A DNA stretch of 64,000 nucleotides, taken from contig NZ_FOMK01000001.1 in assembly GCF_900112615.1 (NCBI RefSeq), positions 1,178,001 to 1,242,000 on the forward strand, given 5' to 3'. This document shows, in pieces, positions 38,701-47,308 of this stretch. The DNA is from Chitinophaga sp. CF118. GTDB taxonomy: Bacteria > Bacteroidota > Bacteroidia > Chitinophagales > Chitinophagaceae. Position 1 is the first letter of the stretch; each line of letters starts with the position of its first letter. Made by a program: the position numbers and the translations under genes. The notes beneath the pieces were generated by a model that worked only from the letters and a program-made list of their open reading frames with translations, was not told where the DNA came from and made no database searches.

Positions 38701-38969
38701 CCATCTCCCAGTGGTACTTCCTGTTGTGCATAACCAACAAATGAGAATATCAGTATCTCCCCCTTTTTTGCTTCAATACTAAACACTCCTGTTGGAGCGG
38801 TGGCTGTTCCCCTGTTAGAGCCTTTTACTGCTACAGTAACCCCGGGCAGGGGGTTCCCTGTTTTTTCGTCCGTGACTTTGCCCGTAAACTTTGTTTGGGC
38901 TAATGCGCTGCCAGCAATAAGTAACAACAGCCAGCACCACGCAACCGTGCGGTAGACGTGTTTGTTCAT
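35715..38969 (-). CDS. SusC/RagA TonB-linked outer-membrane protein
   Basis: A 1084-residue TonB-dependent transporter. Signal peptide to about residue 25 (GSALAQ), a carboxypeptidase-D-like domain (FTGKVTDEKTGNPLPGVTVAV), the LDEVVVTGYATQRKKDLTGAVS linker, plug domain (VRIRGVNTFGNNTPLYVIDGVP, MQVLKDAGSASIYGARAANGVI) and a beta barrel ending in a terminal Phe (LVGVNVAF). It imports an unknown glycan or peptide with the following SusD. The 658-bp upstream region probably holds its promoter. Confidence 0.95.
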   Translation of the reverse strand: MNKHVYRTVAWCWLLLLIAGSALAQTKFTGKVTDEKTGNPLPGVTVAVKGSNRGTATAPTGVFSIEAKKGEILIFSFVGYAQQEVPLGDGSQLSIVLSEKVGSLDEVVVTGYATQRKKDLTGAVSVVNVAQINRQPTAQVSNQLQGQVSGITVLGSGQPGEEPQVRIRGVNTFGNNTPLYVIDGVPTQNIVDLNPYDVETMQVLKDAGSASIYGARAANGVIIVTTKGGKVGKGRARVTYDGYYGTQRPKGGNVWNLLNPQETANLKWMALKNTDPNVVYNDGLYGTGTSPVLPDYIAPGGLHEGDPGTNPDLYFVDPNYKNPSDLDKFYRITRANKGGTDWFHEIFKPASITSHNVSVSGGSDQGNYYLSFYYYNQQGTLQNTYLKRYSIRSNSRFNVSKHVRIGENLEFSVIDNPQITDLDEGSAIGMAFREQPIIPVRDIKGNYAGSFSTNGAQLGNAENPVAIQDRIRNNKGLGNRLFGNVYGEVDFLKHLTFRTSFGGEIFAASVNSFTYPEYENVENDKVNSFTEGASHGWNYTWTNTLSYHQNFNNLHDIKVVAGTEAYDNRGRTLTGTTQGYFIFDPNFTNLSTGTGTVTSGSGNYSDGLFSVFGRLDYSFHDRYLLGAVVRRDGSSKFSSNYRYGVFPAVSAGWRISQENFMKGISWLSDLKIRGGYGIMGNQLNVEASNAFTQYGLNKGSSFYDIAGTSNSIMTGFLQTHIGNPNAKWESNINSNIGIDATLFKGKLEVSADYYQKRVKDLLYKPEISATAGRTDPPTVNIAEMKNHGIDLSITATGINLTKDLVLKANATFTTYKNTIESISYDAPYFDLESRRFNGSFIIRNAVGQPISSFFGYKVDGFFNTPQEIATLNEQAQKATNNPNAVYQTALGVGRFRYADTNKDGIITEADRTFLGSPNPDFSYGLNLELDYKNFDFTVFFYGVQGNDIWNQVRWWTDFYPSFAGAKSKTALYDSWRPDHMNAKAPIQENAGTFSTNGVPNSFLVENGSYLRAKNMVLGYTIAPAALKRAGIEKFRVYVQAANLFTITKYTGIDPEISGGTTNFGLDEGGYPNQRQFLVGVNVAF

Positions 38970-39556
38970 AACGTGAATCGTTTTTTTATGGTTAATAAAT
39001 GGCCTATTCCTGGCCCGTTTCTACCTGGCGGTAAATACGGGCACAGCAAAAAGTACCGGGTTAAATCCTGATCTGGTCTTAACTGGCTCTAAAGTACAGT
39101 TCCTCTCTGTTGACTAATTAATAATGCAGTTGCACCACAATATCAATGCATTACATACATCCGGGCTACTCTATAAAATTGGAATTCTTTCTACACACAG
39201 CTTAGATTTCATACGTGTTAACACTAAAGATTTAGGTTCATGGAATTTAGATTTCGGTTTTCTTATGGGCTAAAAATTCAAGTGTTAACTGGCAGCCAAG
39301 ATAATACATTCGTTTAATTAATACAAGTACAGGGATAATATTTTATCACAATTGGATGGAAAGATATCATCAGAAGGATTTTGTCGTACCTAAAAGAGCC
39401 CATATTACACTTCTAAGTTCTTATGTTTGAAAAAAAAATATGACTTCGGATGAAATGTTATTTTAATCACCAAGCCTCTGAAATACAGGCTCTTTGAATC
39501 GGAGCTATGCTGCCATTTAAGCAACTCATTTGTTTTTGGCACATCTCCTTTTATAA
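38970..39556. other. Non-coding upstream region of susC
   Basis: No gene is supported in this 587-bp AT-rich stretch. Two sites share a TGTTAAC core, GTGTTAACAC (39216-39225) and AGTGTTAACT (39281-39290), which could be regulator half-palindromes. A promoter for susC is expected within about 100 bp of 38969, but I could not fix one. Confidence 0.3.
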
Positions 39557-39596
39557 AACAAATCACAAGCCTCCTGACGAAAGCCTGTGATTTGTT
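39557..39596 (-). terminator. Terminator after prfH
   Basis: The perfect stem AACAAATCACA (39557-39567) / TGTGATTTGTT (39586-39596) lies 30 bp past the prfH stop and is followed on the minus strand by TTTATAAAAGG, a short T run. Confidence 0.75.
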
Positions 39597-39626
39597 AGTG
39601 AGATTGATTTAATAACAAACTCTCTC

Positions 39627-40241
39627 TTACAAACGTTCTGTAATGGTTTTCACGGCCTTGCCTCTCTCCAGCTCATTATGTTCCTGCCATTGGTTTTGCT
39701 GTTGCTGTACCAGCTTCTCCATCTGCCAGGCCATAAATTTCGCTTCCAGCCTTTCCATGCAAAGTTTCTTATTCTGGAGTTGCGAACGACTGTCCATTGC
39801 CAGCACCTGAATACCGGAAGGAATATGAATCCCTCTTACTGCAGTTTCTACTTTGTTTACATTTTGTCCACCCGGACCCGAAGCCCTGCAGGTTTCAAAT
39901 TTCACATCTCCTGCACGCCACTGTAATTGTTCCTTTACATCAAAAACTGCGACTCCGACAAACCAGTTTTTACGCTTATGAAACTTCCGGTAAGGACTTT
40001 GTGCAATCCACTGTACAGTACCTTCCCATTCTTTCACAAAGGGTGCCAGTCCTTCTCCGGCAGCCAGTAATGTGGCAGATAATAATGTACCATTCAAATC
40101 TCCTTTTTTACTTTCCAGTACGGATATTGTGATGCCTGCACTTTTTGCATCTTTCAACATTATTTCAGCTACCCGTGCTACTACTCTGCAACATTCTACC
40201 GGACCTCTTCCGGATGTTATCTGTATGATTACTTTGTCCAT
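39627..40241 (-). CDS. prfH: Peptide chain release factor-like protein PrfH
   Basis: A 204-residue release factor homologue lacking the codon-recognition domain. The catalytic GGQ (residues 124-126) sits in CRASGPGGQNVNKVETAVRG, and a basic C-terminal segment follows. PrfH releases the peptide from ribosomes whose 16S rRNA decoding site has been cut, working with an RtcB2 ligase that reseals it. Here it follows rtcB by 3 bp, in the arrangement of that repair pair. The first 110 residues are the PrfH-type N-domain (VIIQITSGRGPVECCRVVARVA). Confidence 0.94.
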   Translation of the reverse strand: MDKVIIQITSGRGPVECCRVVARVAEIMLKDAKSAGITISVLESKKGDLNGTLLSATLLAAGEGLAPFVKEWEGTVQWIAQSPYRKFHKRKNWFVGVAVFDVKEQLQWRAGDVKFETCRASGPGGQNVNKVETAVRGIHIPSGIQVLAMDSRSQLQNKKLCMERLEAKFMAWQMEKLVQQQQNQWQEHNELERGKAVKTITERL

Positions 40242-40244
40242 GAT

Positions 40245-41645
40245 TTACTCTTTATTCATTCTTACAATACGGGGCAAAAAGCGCCCCTCTACTGCTACCA
40301 ACTCCTGTTGTGCAGCGATGACCTTTTCAATGTCTTTATAAGCCAGCGGGTTTTCTTCAACGCTTCCACCAATGAGTGTTACACCTGCATCGGACAACAT
40401 TTTCTTCAGCCCGGAAGCAGTCATATTCTCCCTTGCTCTTTTCCGGCTCATCGCTCTGCCTGCACCATGCGATGCGGAAAACAGCGCATTATCGATACCT
40501 TTCCCTCTCACCAGGTATGCCGCTGTTGTCATACTTCCCGGTATGATACCCCATTCTCCTGCATGGGCAGGTGTAGCTCCTTTCCTGTGAATGATCACCT
40601 GCCGTCCATCGGCCAGAGTATCTTCCCACGCAAAGTTGTGATGATTCTCTATTGTTGCCAGGCACTGTAATTTCAATGCTTTCAGCAGGTTTGCATGGAT
40701 CCTTTCATGACATGCTTTTGCATAATCACCTGCCAGGTTCATGCTGAGCCAGTACTCCTGTCCCGCTTCGCTATTTAGATCCAGCCATGCCAGTTGCTGC
40801 GCTTCCCTGGGTAATTTACAGGTGTCCATCGCAATTTTGGTATAATGCTGTGCAATGTTTGCACCCAGTCCACGGCTACCGGAATGTGATAACAATGCGA
40901 GATAATCTTTGGCTGGAAGCCCCAGTGAATTATCTTCTGCTAATGTGATGATTCCAAATTCAACAAAGTGATTACCACTGCCGGAAGATCCCAGTTGCCG
41001 CAATGCTTTCGCCTGCAATTTTTTCAGCAATTCTGTTGACTGAAATACCGGGCTATCTATTACTGCATGCTCCTGATAAAATTCCAGTCCGCCTTCGTTA
41101 CCGAAATGTGTGTACTCCTTTATTGCCAGTTTTATCTGGTGAGAATATCGTTTCAGAAAACTCTCTCCTTCATCTATAATAGATAAAGCCATACGGCAAC
41201 CGATATCTACACCAACTGCATAGGGCACTACTGCCTGGTGAGTAGCCAACACACCACCGATTGGTAATCCATAACCTGTGTGTGCATCGGGCATCAATGC
41301 TCCTTGTACTGTGATTGGTAAAGACATTGCCAGCTCCATCTGTTTTTTGGCGGAATGCTCTATTTCCTTTGCACCATAGATTTTCAGTTGTCCTGTTTCT
41401 TCTAATAATGAAAAGGATTTAAAATTGCAGACTTCTTCTTTGTCGATAAAAGTAGCTGCGATAATGCCTGTTATTGCATCATTGATAAATAACTGCGGAT
41501 CATTTTTAATACTGGTTAATAATGCAGTAATCTGATCTTTTGTATGATGTTTGAAATGTTTGGATATAATATTAATGACAAGGCTTCTTGTCCTGTCATT
41601 TGTATAACCGATTTTACTCAGTTCTTTTGCTTTTAAACTGCCCAT
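40245..41645 (-). CDS. rtcB: RNA ligase RtcB2 (PrfH-linked)
   Basis: A GTP-dependent RNA ligase of 466 residues from the preferred start (MGSLKAKELSKIGY; an in-frame start at 41684 adds 13). It joins 2',3'-cyclic phosphate or 3'-phosphate ends to 5'-OH ends. Active-site residues are seen: PDAHTGYGLPIGG (about 119-131), VGVDIGC with metal Cys (C150), GNHFVEFG (H226), LSHSGSRGLG (H254) and the guanylylated His in SASHGAGRAMSR (H393). The downstream prfH makes this the RtcB2 type thought to repair 16S rRNA after nuclease attack. The 330 bp upstream (41646-41975) shows no gene. Confidence 0.92.
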   Translation of the reverse strand: MGSLKAKELSKIGYTNDRTRSLVINIISKHFKHHTKDQITALLTSIKNDPQLFINDAITGIIAATFIDKEEVCNFKSFSLLEETGQLKIYGAKEIEHSAKKQMELAMSLPITVQGALMPDAHTGYGLPIGGVLATHQAVVPYAVGVDIGCRMALSIIDEGESFLKRYSHQIKLAIKEYTHFGNEGGLEFYQEHAVIDSPVFQSTELLKKLQAKALRQLGSSGSGNHFVEFGIITLAEDNSLGLPAKDYLALLSHSGSRGLGANIAQHYTKIAMDTCKLPREAQQLAWLDLNSEAGQEYWLSMNLAGDYAKACHERIHANLLKALKLQCLATIENHHNFAWEDTLADGRQVIIHRKGATPAHAGEWGIIPGSMTTAAYLVRGKGIDNALFSASHGAGRAMSRKRARENMTASGLKKMLSDAGVTLIGGSVEENPLAYKDIEKVIAAQQELVAVEGRFLPRIVRMNKE

Positions 41646-41975
41646 ATCTGGTGCGGATAATATTTTGTAAATGATAAGACACAAAGCTCCTGACGGAACC
41701 TTTTTGTCCCATAATGCTGTAGAGATAGCAATTCCCTTCCGCAGGCGCAGATATAGCAGGCAATAGCATTTCAGCGTATTGATAATAGATCACTACTGGT
41801 GCTTATCCAGATAATTTAAATGGAAATGATGCCTGTTAGGCAGCGGGCGAAAGGGGCGATATGTGAATACGTTCTGTCATGATTCCTTGAATTTTAGAAG
41901 TGAATAATAAGGAATGCGGACGCAAAGATATATCTTTTATCTATTATCTTCGCGTATCGCTCATAAAATTTCTTT

Positions 41976-42353
41976 ATGAAAATATTCAACATCTTTTTCT
42001 GCGTCGTGTTTATCATTTTTGCAGGACTGCAATACAATGATCCTGATCCATATGTATGGATGCCTATCTATTTATATGGGGCCTTCTTTTGTGCGCTGGC
42101 AGCCAGAAAGAAATTTCACAGGAAAGCATACCTGCTGGGTGTTTTCGTTTACCTGGTATATGCAGCTTATCTCTTCTTTGATAAAACCGGTGTACTCGAC
42201 TGGGCAATAGAACATCATGGTGAGAATATTGCAGGTACGATGAAAGCATCTACACCGTGGATAGAGGAAACACGTGAGTTTTTCGGGTTGTTTATTGTAA
42301 TCATCGTGCTAATGATCAACTACTTTTATGCAGGAAAGTTTTCTAAGAAATAA
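41976..42353 (+). CDS. TMEM220 family membrane protein
   Basis: A 125-residue inner-membrane protein with four hydrophobic segments, matching the TMEM220 family, whose opening FAGLQYNDPDPYVWMPIYLYGA is distinctive. No biochemical function is known for the family. The final codons overlap a long palindrome. The start ATG 41976 precedes a typical first helix. It is a single-gene unit. Confidence 0.85.
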   Translation: MKIFNIFFCVVFIIFAGLQYNDPDPYVWMPIYLYGAFFCALAARKKFHRKAYLLGVFVYLVYAAYLFFDKTGVLDWAIEHHGENIAGTMKASTPWIEETREFFGLFIVIIVLMINYFYAGKFSKK

Positions 42354-42384
42354 GCGCTTTAAAAGCGTTTATTTCTTAGAAAAC
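42338..42384. terminator. Long hairpin overlapping the TMEM220 stop codon
   Basis: A 22-bp stem with one G-T pair and a 3-nt loop (42338-42359 with 42363-42384) begins inside the last codons and includes the stop (42351-42353). It lacks a T run, so it may be an RNase III or attenuation-type structure as well as a terminator. Confidence 0.55.
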
Positions 42385-42577
42385 CTGAGAATCAATATGC
42401 AAAAAAATAATCGTGGATTTACAAAAAAACATGTAAATTCAGTCTATCATTTAACCCATAGACACATTACAAAAGCGTTGTTCCCACTGGCACTGCAAGA
42501 GTTCCAGTTTATTGCATACCATTTTTAAATTACCATTAAACCATTTTCAAAACCCACAATCACAAACCATTATTACT

Positions 42578-42937
42578 ATGAAAAAGTTACCCGTTTTCGC
42601 ACTATTTGTGTGCGCTTTGTTTGCTATGTCAAGCTCTTCAGCTCATAGCCCTGTTGAAAAAATTAAACTCAATATCAAACATGCTACCAGAGCCGGGTAT
42701 GCAAGTAGCGGTACTTTACCCAATGGCAATACTTATTCGGTAGTTGGAGGTAGTACTCCTAGTTCTATTAGCTTTTACAATAGCGGAGGTTCTTTCCTTG
42801 GCTCATATTCCTTTAGCCGGGAAGGTACTTATTATTACGTAGCACATCCAACAAAAGTGCCTACAGGTTATGTTCGTGTGGACATCGTTGATTCTCCAAC
42901 ACAAAGTACGATCACTTTTTACACTGAACTACCTTAA
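42578..42937 (+). CDS. Small secreted protein of unknown function
   Basis: A 119-residue exported protein: signal peptide MKKLPVFALFVCALFAMSSSSA, then about 97 residues rich in Ser, Thr, Gly, Asn and Tyr (NGNTYSVVGGSTPSSISFYN, GSFLGSYSFSREGTYYYVA). I place the start at ATG 42578; 22 codons upstream are open but not signal-peptide-like. The composition suggests a small beta-rich extracellular domain. No family recognised. A terminator follows. Confidence 0.7.
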   Translation: MKKLPVFALFVCALFAMSSSSAHSPVEKIKLNIKHATRAGYASSGTLPNGNTYSVVGGSTPSSISFYNSGGSFLGSYSFSREGTYYYVAHPTKVPTGYVRVDIVDSPTQSTITFYTELP

Positions 42938-43007
42938 TAAGAACAAACTCATTTCCCATAAAGAATGTACAATAACTTCTTATTTCCAGGTGGAAATGAT
43001 AATATCT

Positions 43008-43044
43008 CATACTGAGAATTATATGTACTTTAATTCTCAGTATG
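43008..43044. repeat. 14-bp perfect inverted repeat
   Basis: CATACTGAGAATTA (43008-43021) and TAATTCTCAGTATG (43031-43044) lie 9 bp apart just before the terminator at 43048-43082. It may be part of the shared 3' end of two converging transcripts. Confidence 0.6.
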
Positions 43045-43047
43045 CAT

Positions 43048-43082
43048 AAAAAAGCCCCGGAAAATTTCCGGGGCGTTTTTTA
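43048..43082. terminator. Bidirectional terminator
   Basis: The stem GCCCCGGAAA (43054-43063) / TTTCCGGGGC (43065-43074) is flanked by A6 and T6, so it works on both strands. It closes the small secreted gene and the leftward ThuA fusion operon. Confidence 0.92.
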
Positions 43083-43097
43083 TTATAGCATGTTTTT

Positions 43098-46000
43098 TTA
43101 CTTTGTCTGTAACTGGAACGATGTTATTCCCAACGATGTTTTCTCATTCGCATTGGCCGCTTTAATACGGAAATACAATGTGTGTCGTTTGCTATCTGAA
43201 ACAGGTGCAATGGAAATGATTGCGTTATTAGGCACTTTCTCTTTTGCTCCAGGGCCTATCGTTACTTCTCCCAGTTTAGTACCATCCATCTTATCCAGAA
43301 ATGCTTCTACCACATAACCATACAGCAGCGGCCCTTGTGAATGATAGATAATGTTGATACCGCTGACTGTTGTCAGATCAATATCATGATAAGCAACCCA
43401 TCCGTTTGCAGTAGGGATCAGCAATTTCAGCCCATCCATTTCAAAGGAAGATACACCATCTGAATTATCTGATTCTGTAGCACCCAGTTTAGGATTACGC
43501 AGCATAATTACATCACTGCCGGTAATAGGCTTGATACCAGGACCACCTTTATCGGTATAACTGGCCATGATATACAAGATACCCTTATCCTTTTCTGGAT
43601 TACCAACAGTGGCATCTATAGTACCTACCAGTGGCAGGGAAACCGGTTTCTTTACATTTCCTCCAAGAGACATTACATATTCTACCAGCTGATGCGCTTC
43701 TCCCTGTGTTAAGGTAGGATGTGCAGACATCGCCGTTTCACCCCATACTCCACTACCGCCTTTGATAATCTTGTTTATCAGATATTCGTATACGTTAGGG
43801 TCATCTTTATATTTATCTGCCACCTGTTTAAAGGATGGGCCGATAGATTTTTCATCCGGTTTATGACAGGTTTTACAATCTCCGGATTCCACCATATTCT
43901 TACCGGCAATAGCGCCTGTTATGATCTGGTGTCCCTGCTGAGGAATACCTGCTTTATCATTGCCTTCCATATACTCTGCCCGGATAAATACATTGCCCAT
44001 ATCAATCTTCTTGTCTGCAACAGAACCATCTTCCTTATCATTCACCACAACACTGTAATAAACAAATTTACCAGGGAAGTAGAACATTTTATTACCGGTG
44101 ATATTCACCTTTACATCAGGTGTTTCATTTCCGGCATATAGTTCAACGCCCTTGCTGCGGGTAGTAGTTCCCTTATCATCCCTTACTTCCACAGACACCG
44201 CATATTCTCCGGCAGTTGTGTAAGTAAATTCTAGTTCAGGTTCTGTTGTTTCCTTTTTAGTACCATTACCGAGATACCAGAGATAAGTCAGCTTATCACC
44301 ATCAGGATCTTTTGATCCTTTGGCACTCAGTTTTACCTTAAATGGTAAACCTCCGGATAATTTACTGGCTTCCAGCTCCGCAACAGGAGCACGATTACCA
44401 CCATTGTAATCAATACGGGCCAGGCCGGCATCCTTATTTTTGCTGAACCAACCATTACCATATTCCAGTATGTAAATGCGACCATCAGGTCCCATTTCCA
44501 TATCTATTATGGCATTGAACTTAGTACCTGGCATAAATGGCTCCATCTTGGAGAGGTCATTATTCTTATCAAAAGTTACCGCCTTGATCCATCCACGCAT
44601 CCAGTCATAAATAAAGAACTTACCATTATAGTAATCCGGGAAACGGGTTTCCTGAGGATAAAATTCATTATAGTATACAGGGCCTGCCATCGCATTACGG
44701 CCACCACTACCTATAGAAGGGAAGTCGGGCGATTTGGCATATGGATACCATATCATCGCTGGTTGCGCCGGAGGCAGATTTTTTAACCCGGTATTATTAC
44801 GGGAGTTGTTCACCGGCTTGGCAGGATCAAAAGCAGGGCCGCTTTCACCAGTTTCATAATTGTATAAACGGTAAGGATAGTTGTTACCCACAAACATCGG
44901 ATACCCGTAGTTGCCTGGTTTCTTTGCCTGGTTGATTTCATCATACCCGCGCGGACCGCGGTTAGGATCATCATTATTGGCATCCGGCCCTACTTCACCC
45001 CAATATAAATAACTGTTCTTGCGATCTACTGAAATACGGTAGGGGTTACGTGTACCCATTGCATATATTTCAGGTTTTGTATTTGGAGTTCCTGGCTTGA
45101 ACAGGTTCCCTTCAGGAATGGTATAAGTACCATCTGCGTTAATTTTTATACGCAGGATTTTACCCCGCAACTCGTTGGTATTTGCAGATGTACGTCGACC
45201 ATCATATTGCAGATGACCAGGACGGTCATCCAACGGAGCAAAACCATTGTTTACATATTTCTGTCCGGGTTCATCAAACGGGGTACTGTTATCACCGGTA
45301 GAGAGATATAACAATCCTCCGGGACCAAAAGCAATAGACCCACCGGTATGACAACAGATATTACGTTGTGAATACAGTTGCAGAATTACTTTTTCAGATG
45401 CCGTATCTATCACATTATTCTCAAACTTGAAACGGGATAATCTGTTCACAGAAGTATCTGCAGGAGAATAATAAATGTAGATGTAATGGTTCATGGTGAA
45501 ATCAGGATCGGCACACAATCCGAGTACGCCTTCTTCAGCATTTACATTCGGTATTTCTGTTTTATAATATACCCGCAGGAAACCTGCCTGCGATAATTTA
45601 CGCGTTTTCTGGTCGAAGTACATGATTTCACCACGACGTTGTGCTACCAGAATATTCAGGTCTGGCAATACCGTCATTTCCGTAGGTTCAAAGAACTCAC
45701 CAGAAACAAGTACGTTCTTGGTGAAGCGATCTTCTTCAGGTACACGTAATGTGTTCGCCTTACTGTAATCCAGAATCTGATTATTCCCTATGGCATACTT
45801 GATCCCACCCAGGATATGTGCCAGGTAATTCGCTTCTGTGTAAGATTCTTCCGTATGGCCTAATTCTGTGTAGAAGGCACGGCCACCATCATACTCATGA
45901 TACCAGCTGATTGGATGATCAGCACCATTGGTACCACCCTGGTATGTTTTTTCATCTACGGTGATCAGTACATGTGTACTCTTATTGATCTTCTTAAAAT

Positions 46001-46514
46001 TGTACCACTCGTCTGCATGTTCCCATTTTTCAGGCAACTTAACAGTAGCTGCAAATGATTTATCCTTTACCGTTAGCGTGGCTTTGTGTATGCCTGCAGG
46101 ATGATTATCGAAATAAGCACCTACCAGTAAGCCATACCAGCCCCATTCATACTCTGTATCTGTAGCGGCATGGATCCCTACGAAACCACCGCCCGACTGG
46201 ATATATCTTTCAAAATCTGCCTCCTGATAGTTGTTCAGTACATCTCCGGTGGTATTCAGAAAGATAACGGCAGCATACTTTTGCAGGGTATCTTCTGTAA
46301 AATTGGCAGCATTCTCTGTGGTGTCTACATCAAAACCATTTTCTTTTCCCAGCTTTTGAATGGCTTTAATACCGGTAGGGATAGAAGCGTGCCGGAAGCC
46401 GGCCGTTTTGGTAAATACCAGCACCCTGGGATTGCCGGGGCGGATTTTCTTTTCGCAACTGGACATTACTGTTCCCAGTAATACCAGCAGCATACATACG
46501 TACCTGATTTGCAT
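43098..46514 (-). CDS. ThuA - sugar dehydrogenase - PKD - cytochrome c - carbohydrate-binding fusion
   Basis: An 1138-residue multidomain lipoprotein (signal MQIRYVCMLLVLLGTVMSSC, lipobox VMSSC). Order by eye: ThuA domain (about 30-250, LVFTKTAGFRHASIPTG), PQQ-type glucose/sorbosone dehydrogenase beta-propeller (about 260-690, with GLCADPDFTMNHYIYIYYSP and GTRNPYRISV), PKD domain (about 705-790, SAKGSKDPDGDKLTYLWYLG), class I cytochrome c (about 870-955, CKTCH), and a beta-sandwich carbohydrate-binding-like C-terminus. Such fusions may oxidise sugars and pass electrons through the attached haem. It is the last gene of a DUF1080-ThuA-fusion operon, 17 bp after the ThuA gene. The sugar is unknown. 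Confidence 0.9.
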   Translation of the reverse strand: MQIRYVCMLLVLLGTVMSSCEKKIRPGNPRVLVFTKTAGFRHASIPTGIKAIQKLGKENGFDVDTTENAANFTEDTLQKYAAVIFLNTTGDVLNNYQEADFERYIQSGGGFVGIHAATDTEYEWGWYGLLVGAYFDNHPAGIHKATLTVKDKSFAATVKLPEKWEHADEWYNFKKINKSTHVLITVDEKTYQGGTNGADHPISWYHEYDGGRAFYTELGHTEESYTEANYLAHILGGIKYAIGNNQILDYSKANTLRVPEEDRFTKNVLVSGEFFEPTEMTVLPDLNILVAQRRGEIMYFDQKTRKLSQAGFLRVYYKTEIPNVNAEEGVLGLCADPDFTMNHYIYIYYSPADTSVNRLSRFKFENNVIDTASEKVILQLYSQRNICCHTGGSIAFGPGGLLYLSTGDNSTPFDEPGQKYVNNGFAPLDDRPGHLQYDGRRTSANTNELRGKILRIKINADGTYTIPEGNLFKPGTPNTKPEIYAMGTRNPYRISVDRKNSYLYWGEVGPDANNDDPNRGPRGYDEINQAKKPGNYGYPMFVGNNYPYRLYNYETGESGPAFDPAKPVNNSRNNTGLKNLPPAQPAMIWYPYAKSPDFPSIGSGGRNAMAGPVYYNEFYPQETRFPDYYNGKFFIYDWMRGWIKAVTFDKNNDLSKMEPFMPGTKFNAIIDMEMGPDGRIYILEYGNGWFSKNKDAGLARIDYNGGNRAPVAELEASKLSGGLPFKVKLSAKGSKDPDGDKLTYLWYLGNGTKKETTEPELEFTYTTAGEYAVSVEVRDDKGTTTRSKGVELYAGNETPDVKVNITGNKMFYFPGKFVYYSVVVNDKEDGSVADKKIDMGNVFIRAEYMEGNDKAGIPQQGHQIITGAIAGKNMVESGDCKTCHKPDEKSIGPSFKQVADKYKDDPNVYEYLINKIIKGGSGVWGETAMSAHPTLTQGEAHQLVEYVMSLGGNVKKPVSLPLVGTIDATVGNPEKDKGILYIMASYTDKGGPGIKPITGSDVIMLRNPKLGATESDNSDGVSSFEMDGLKLLIPTANGWVAYHDIDLTTVSGINIIYHSQGPLLYGYVVEAFLDKMDGTKLGEVTIGPGAKEKVPNNAIISIAPVSDSKRHTLYFRIKAANANEKTSLGITSFQLQTK

Positions 46515-46531
46515 GTTAGTCTATGTTGAAT

Positions 46532-47293
46532 CTATGATTTCTTCTTATCGGCCTTTATGCCCATTGCATAACGGAGTCCTCCTAATACATGTTGCAGGTA
46601 TACGGGGTCTGCATAGGATTCTTTTGTATGCCCCATTTCTGTATAAAACGCACGTCCTCCTTCAAAATTATGATACCAGCACATGGGATGGTTATCCCCA
46701 TTTGTTCCGCCTTCATAGGAATGTTCGTCTATTTTAATCAGTACATGCACATCCGGATTCAGGTTCTTGAAATTATACCATTCATCCCAGCGTTCCCATT
46801 TTTCACCCAGGTGGCGGGTAGCATCGTTATCCCGGTCAACCACCAGTAATGTAGCGTTTTGTTGTTTAGGATGATTAGAGAACCAGGCTCCTACCAGTTT
46901 ATTGTACCAGGGCCAGTCGTACTCTGTATCAGAAGCTGCATGAATTCCCATATATCCTCCACCGTTATGGATGTATGTTTCCATCGCAGTTTGTTCTTCT
47001 TCATTAAGCACATTACCGGTAGTGTTCAGGAAGAGGATAGCGGCATATTTTTTCAGATCCTTAAGATTAAATACGCTGGCATTTTCTGTAGTATCTATTT
47101 CGAAACCATTTTCCTGTCCGAGTTTTGCTACAGCCAGCTTACCTGCAGGGATACAGTCATGGTGGAAACCTGCTGTTTTATAAAACACCAGCAGTCGTGG
47201 TTTGGGCTTTGCCTGAACAGGTATGAGGGGCAAAACTGCCAGCACTAATATAAATGCTGGCAGTAATAGTTTTTTGACGTGGATAGTATTCAT
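46532..47293 (-). CDS. Secreted ThuA domain protein
   Basis: A 253-residue exported ThuA protein. The signal peptide ends near residue 28 (PVQAKPK). The ThuA domain is like that at the front of the next gene: LVFYKTAGFHHDCIPAG, YAAILFLNTTGNVL, GGGYMGIHAASDTEYDWPWYNKLVG and CWYHNFEGGRAFYTEMGH. ThuA-type proteins are tied to the oxidation and processing of trehalose and related disaccharides, with the keto-sugar role not resolved for this branch. It lies 15 bp after the DUF1080 gene and 17 bp before the fusion gene. Confidence 0.92.
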   Translation of the reverse strand: MNTIHVKKLLLPAFILVLAVLPLIPVQAKPKPRLLVFYKTAGFHHDCIPAGKLAVAKLGQENGFEIDTTENASVFNLKDLKKYAAILFLNTTGNVLNEEEQTAMETYIHNGGGYMGIHAASDTEYDWPWYNKLVGAWFSNHPKQQNATLLVVDRDNDATRHLGEKWERWDEWYNFKNLNPDVHVLIKIDEHSYEGGTNGDNHPMCWYHNFEGGRAFYTEMGHTKESYADPVYLQHVLGGLRYAMGIKADKKKS

Positions 47294-47308
47294 AAGTTAT
47301 ATTGTAAA

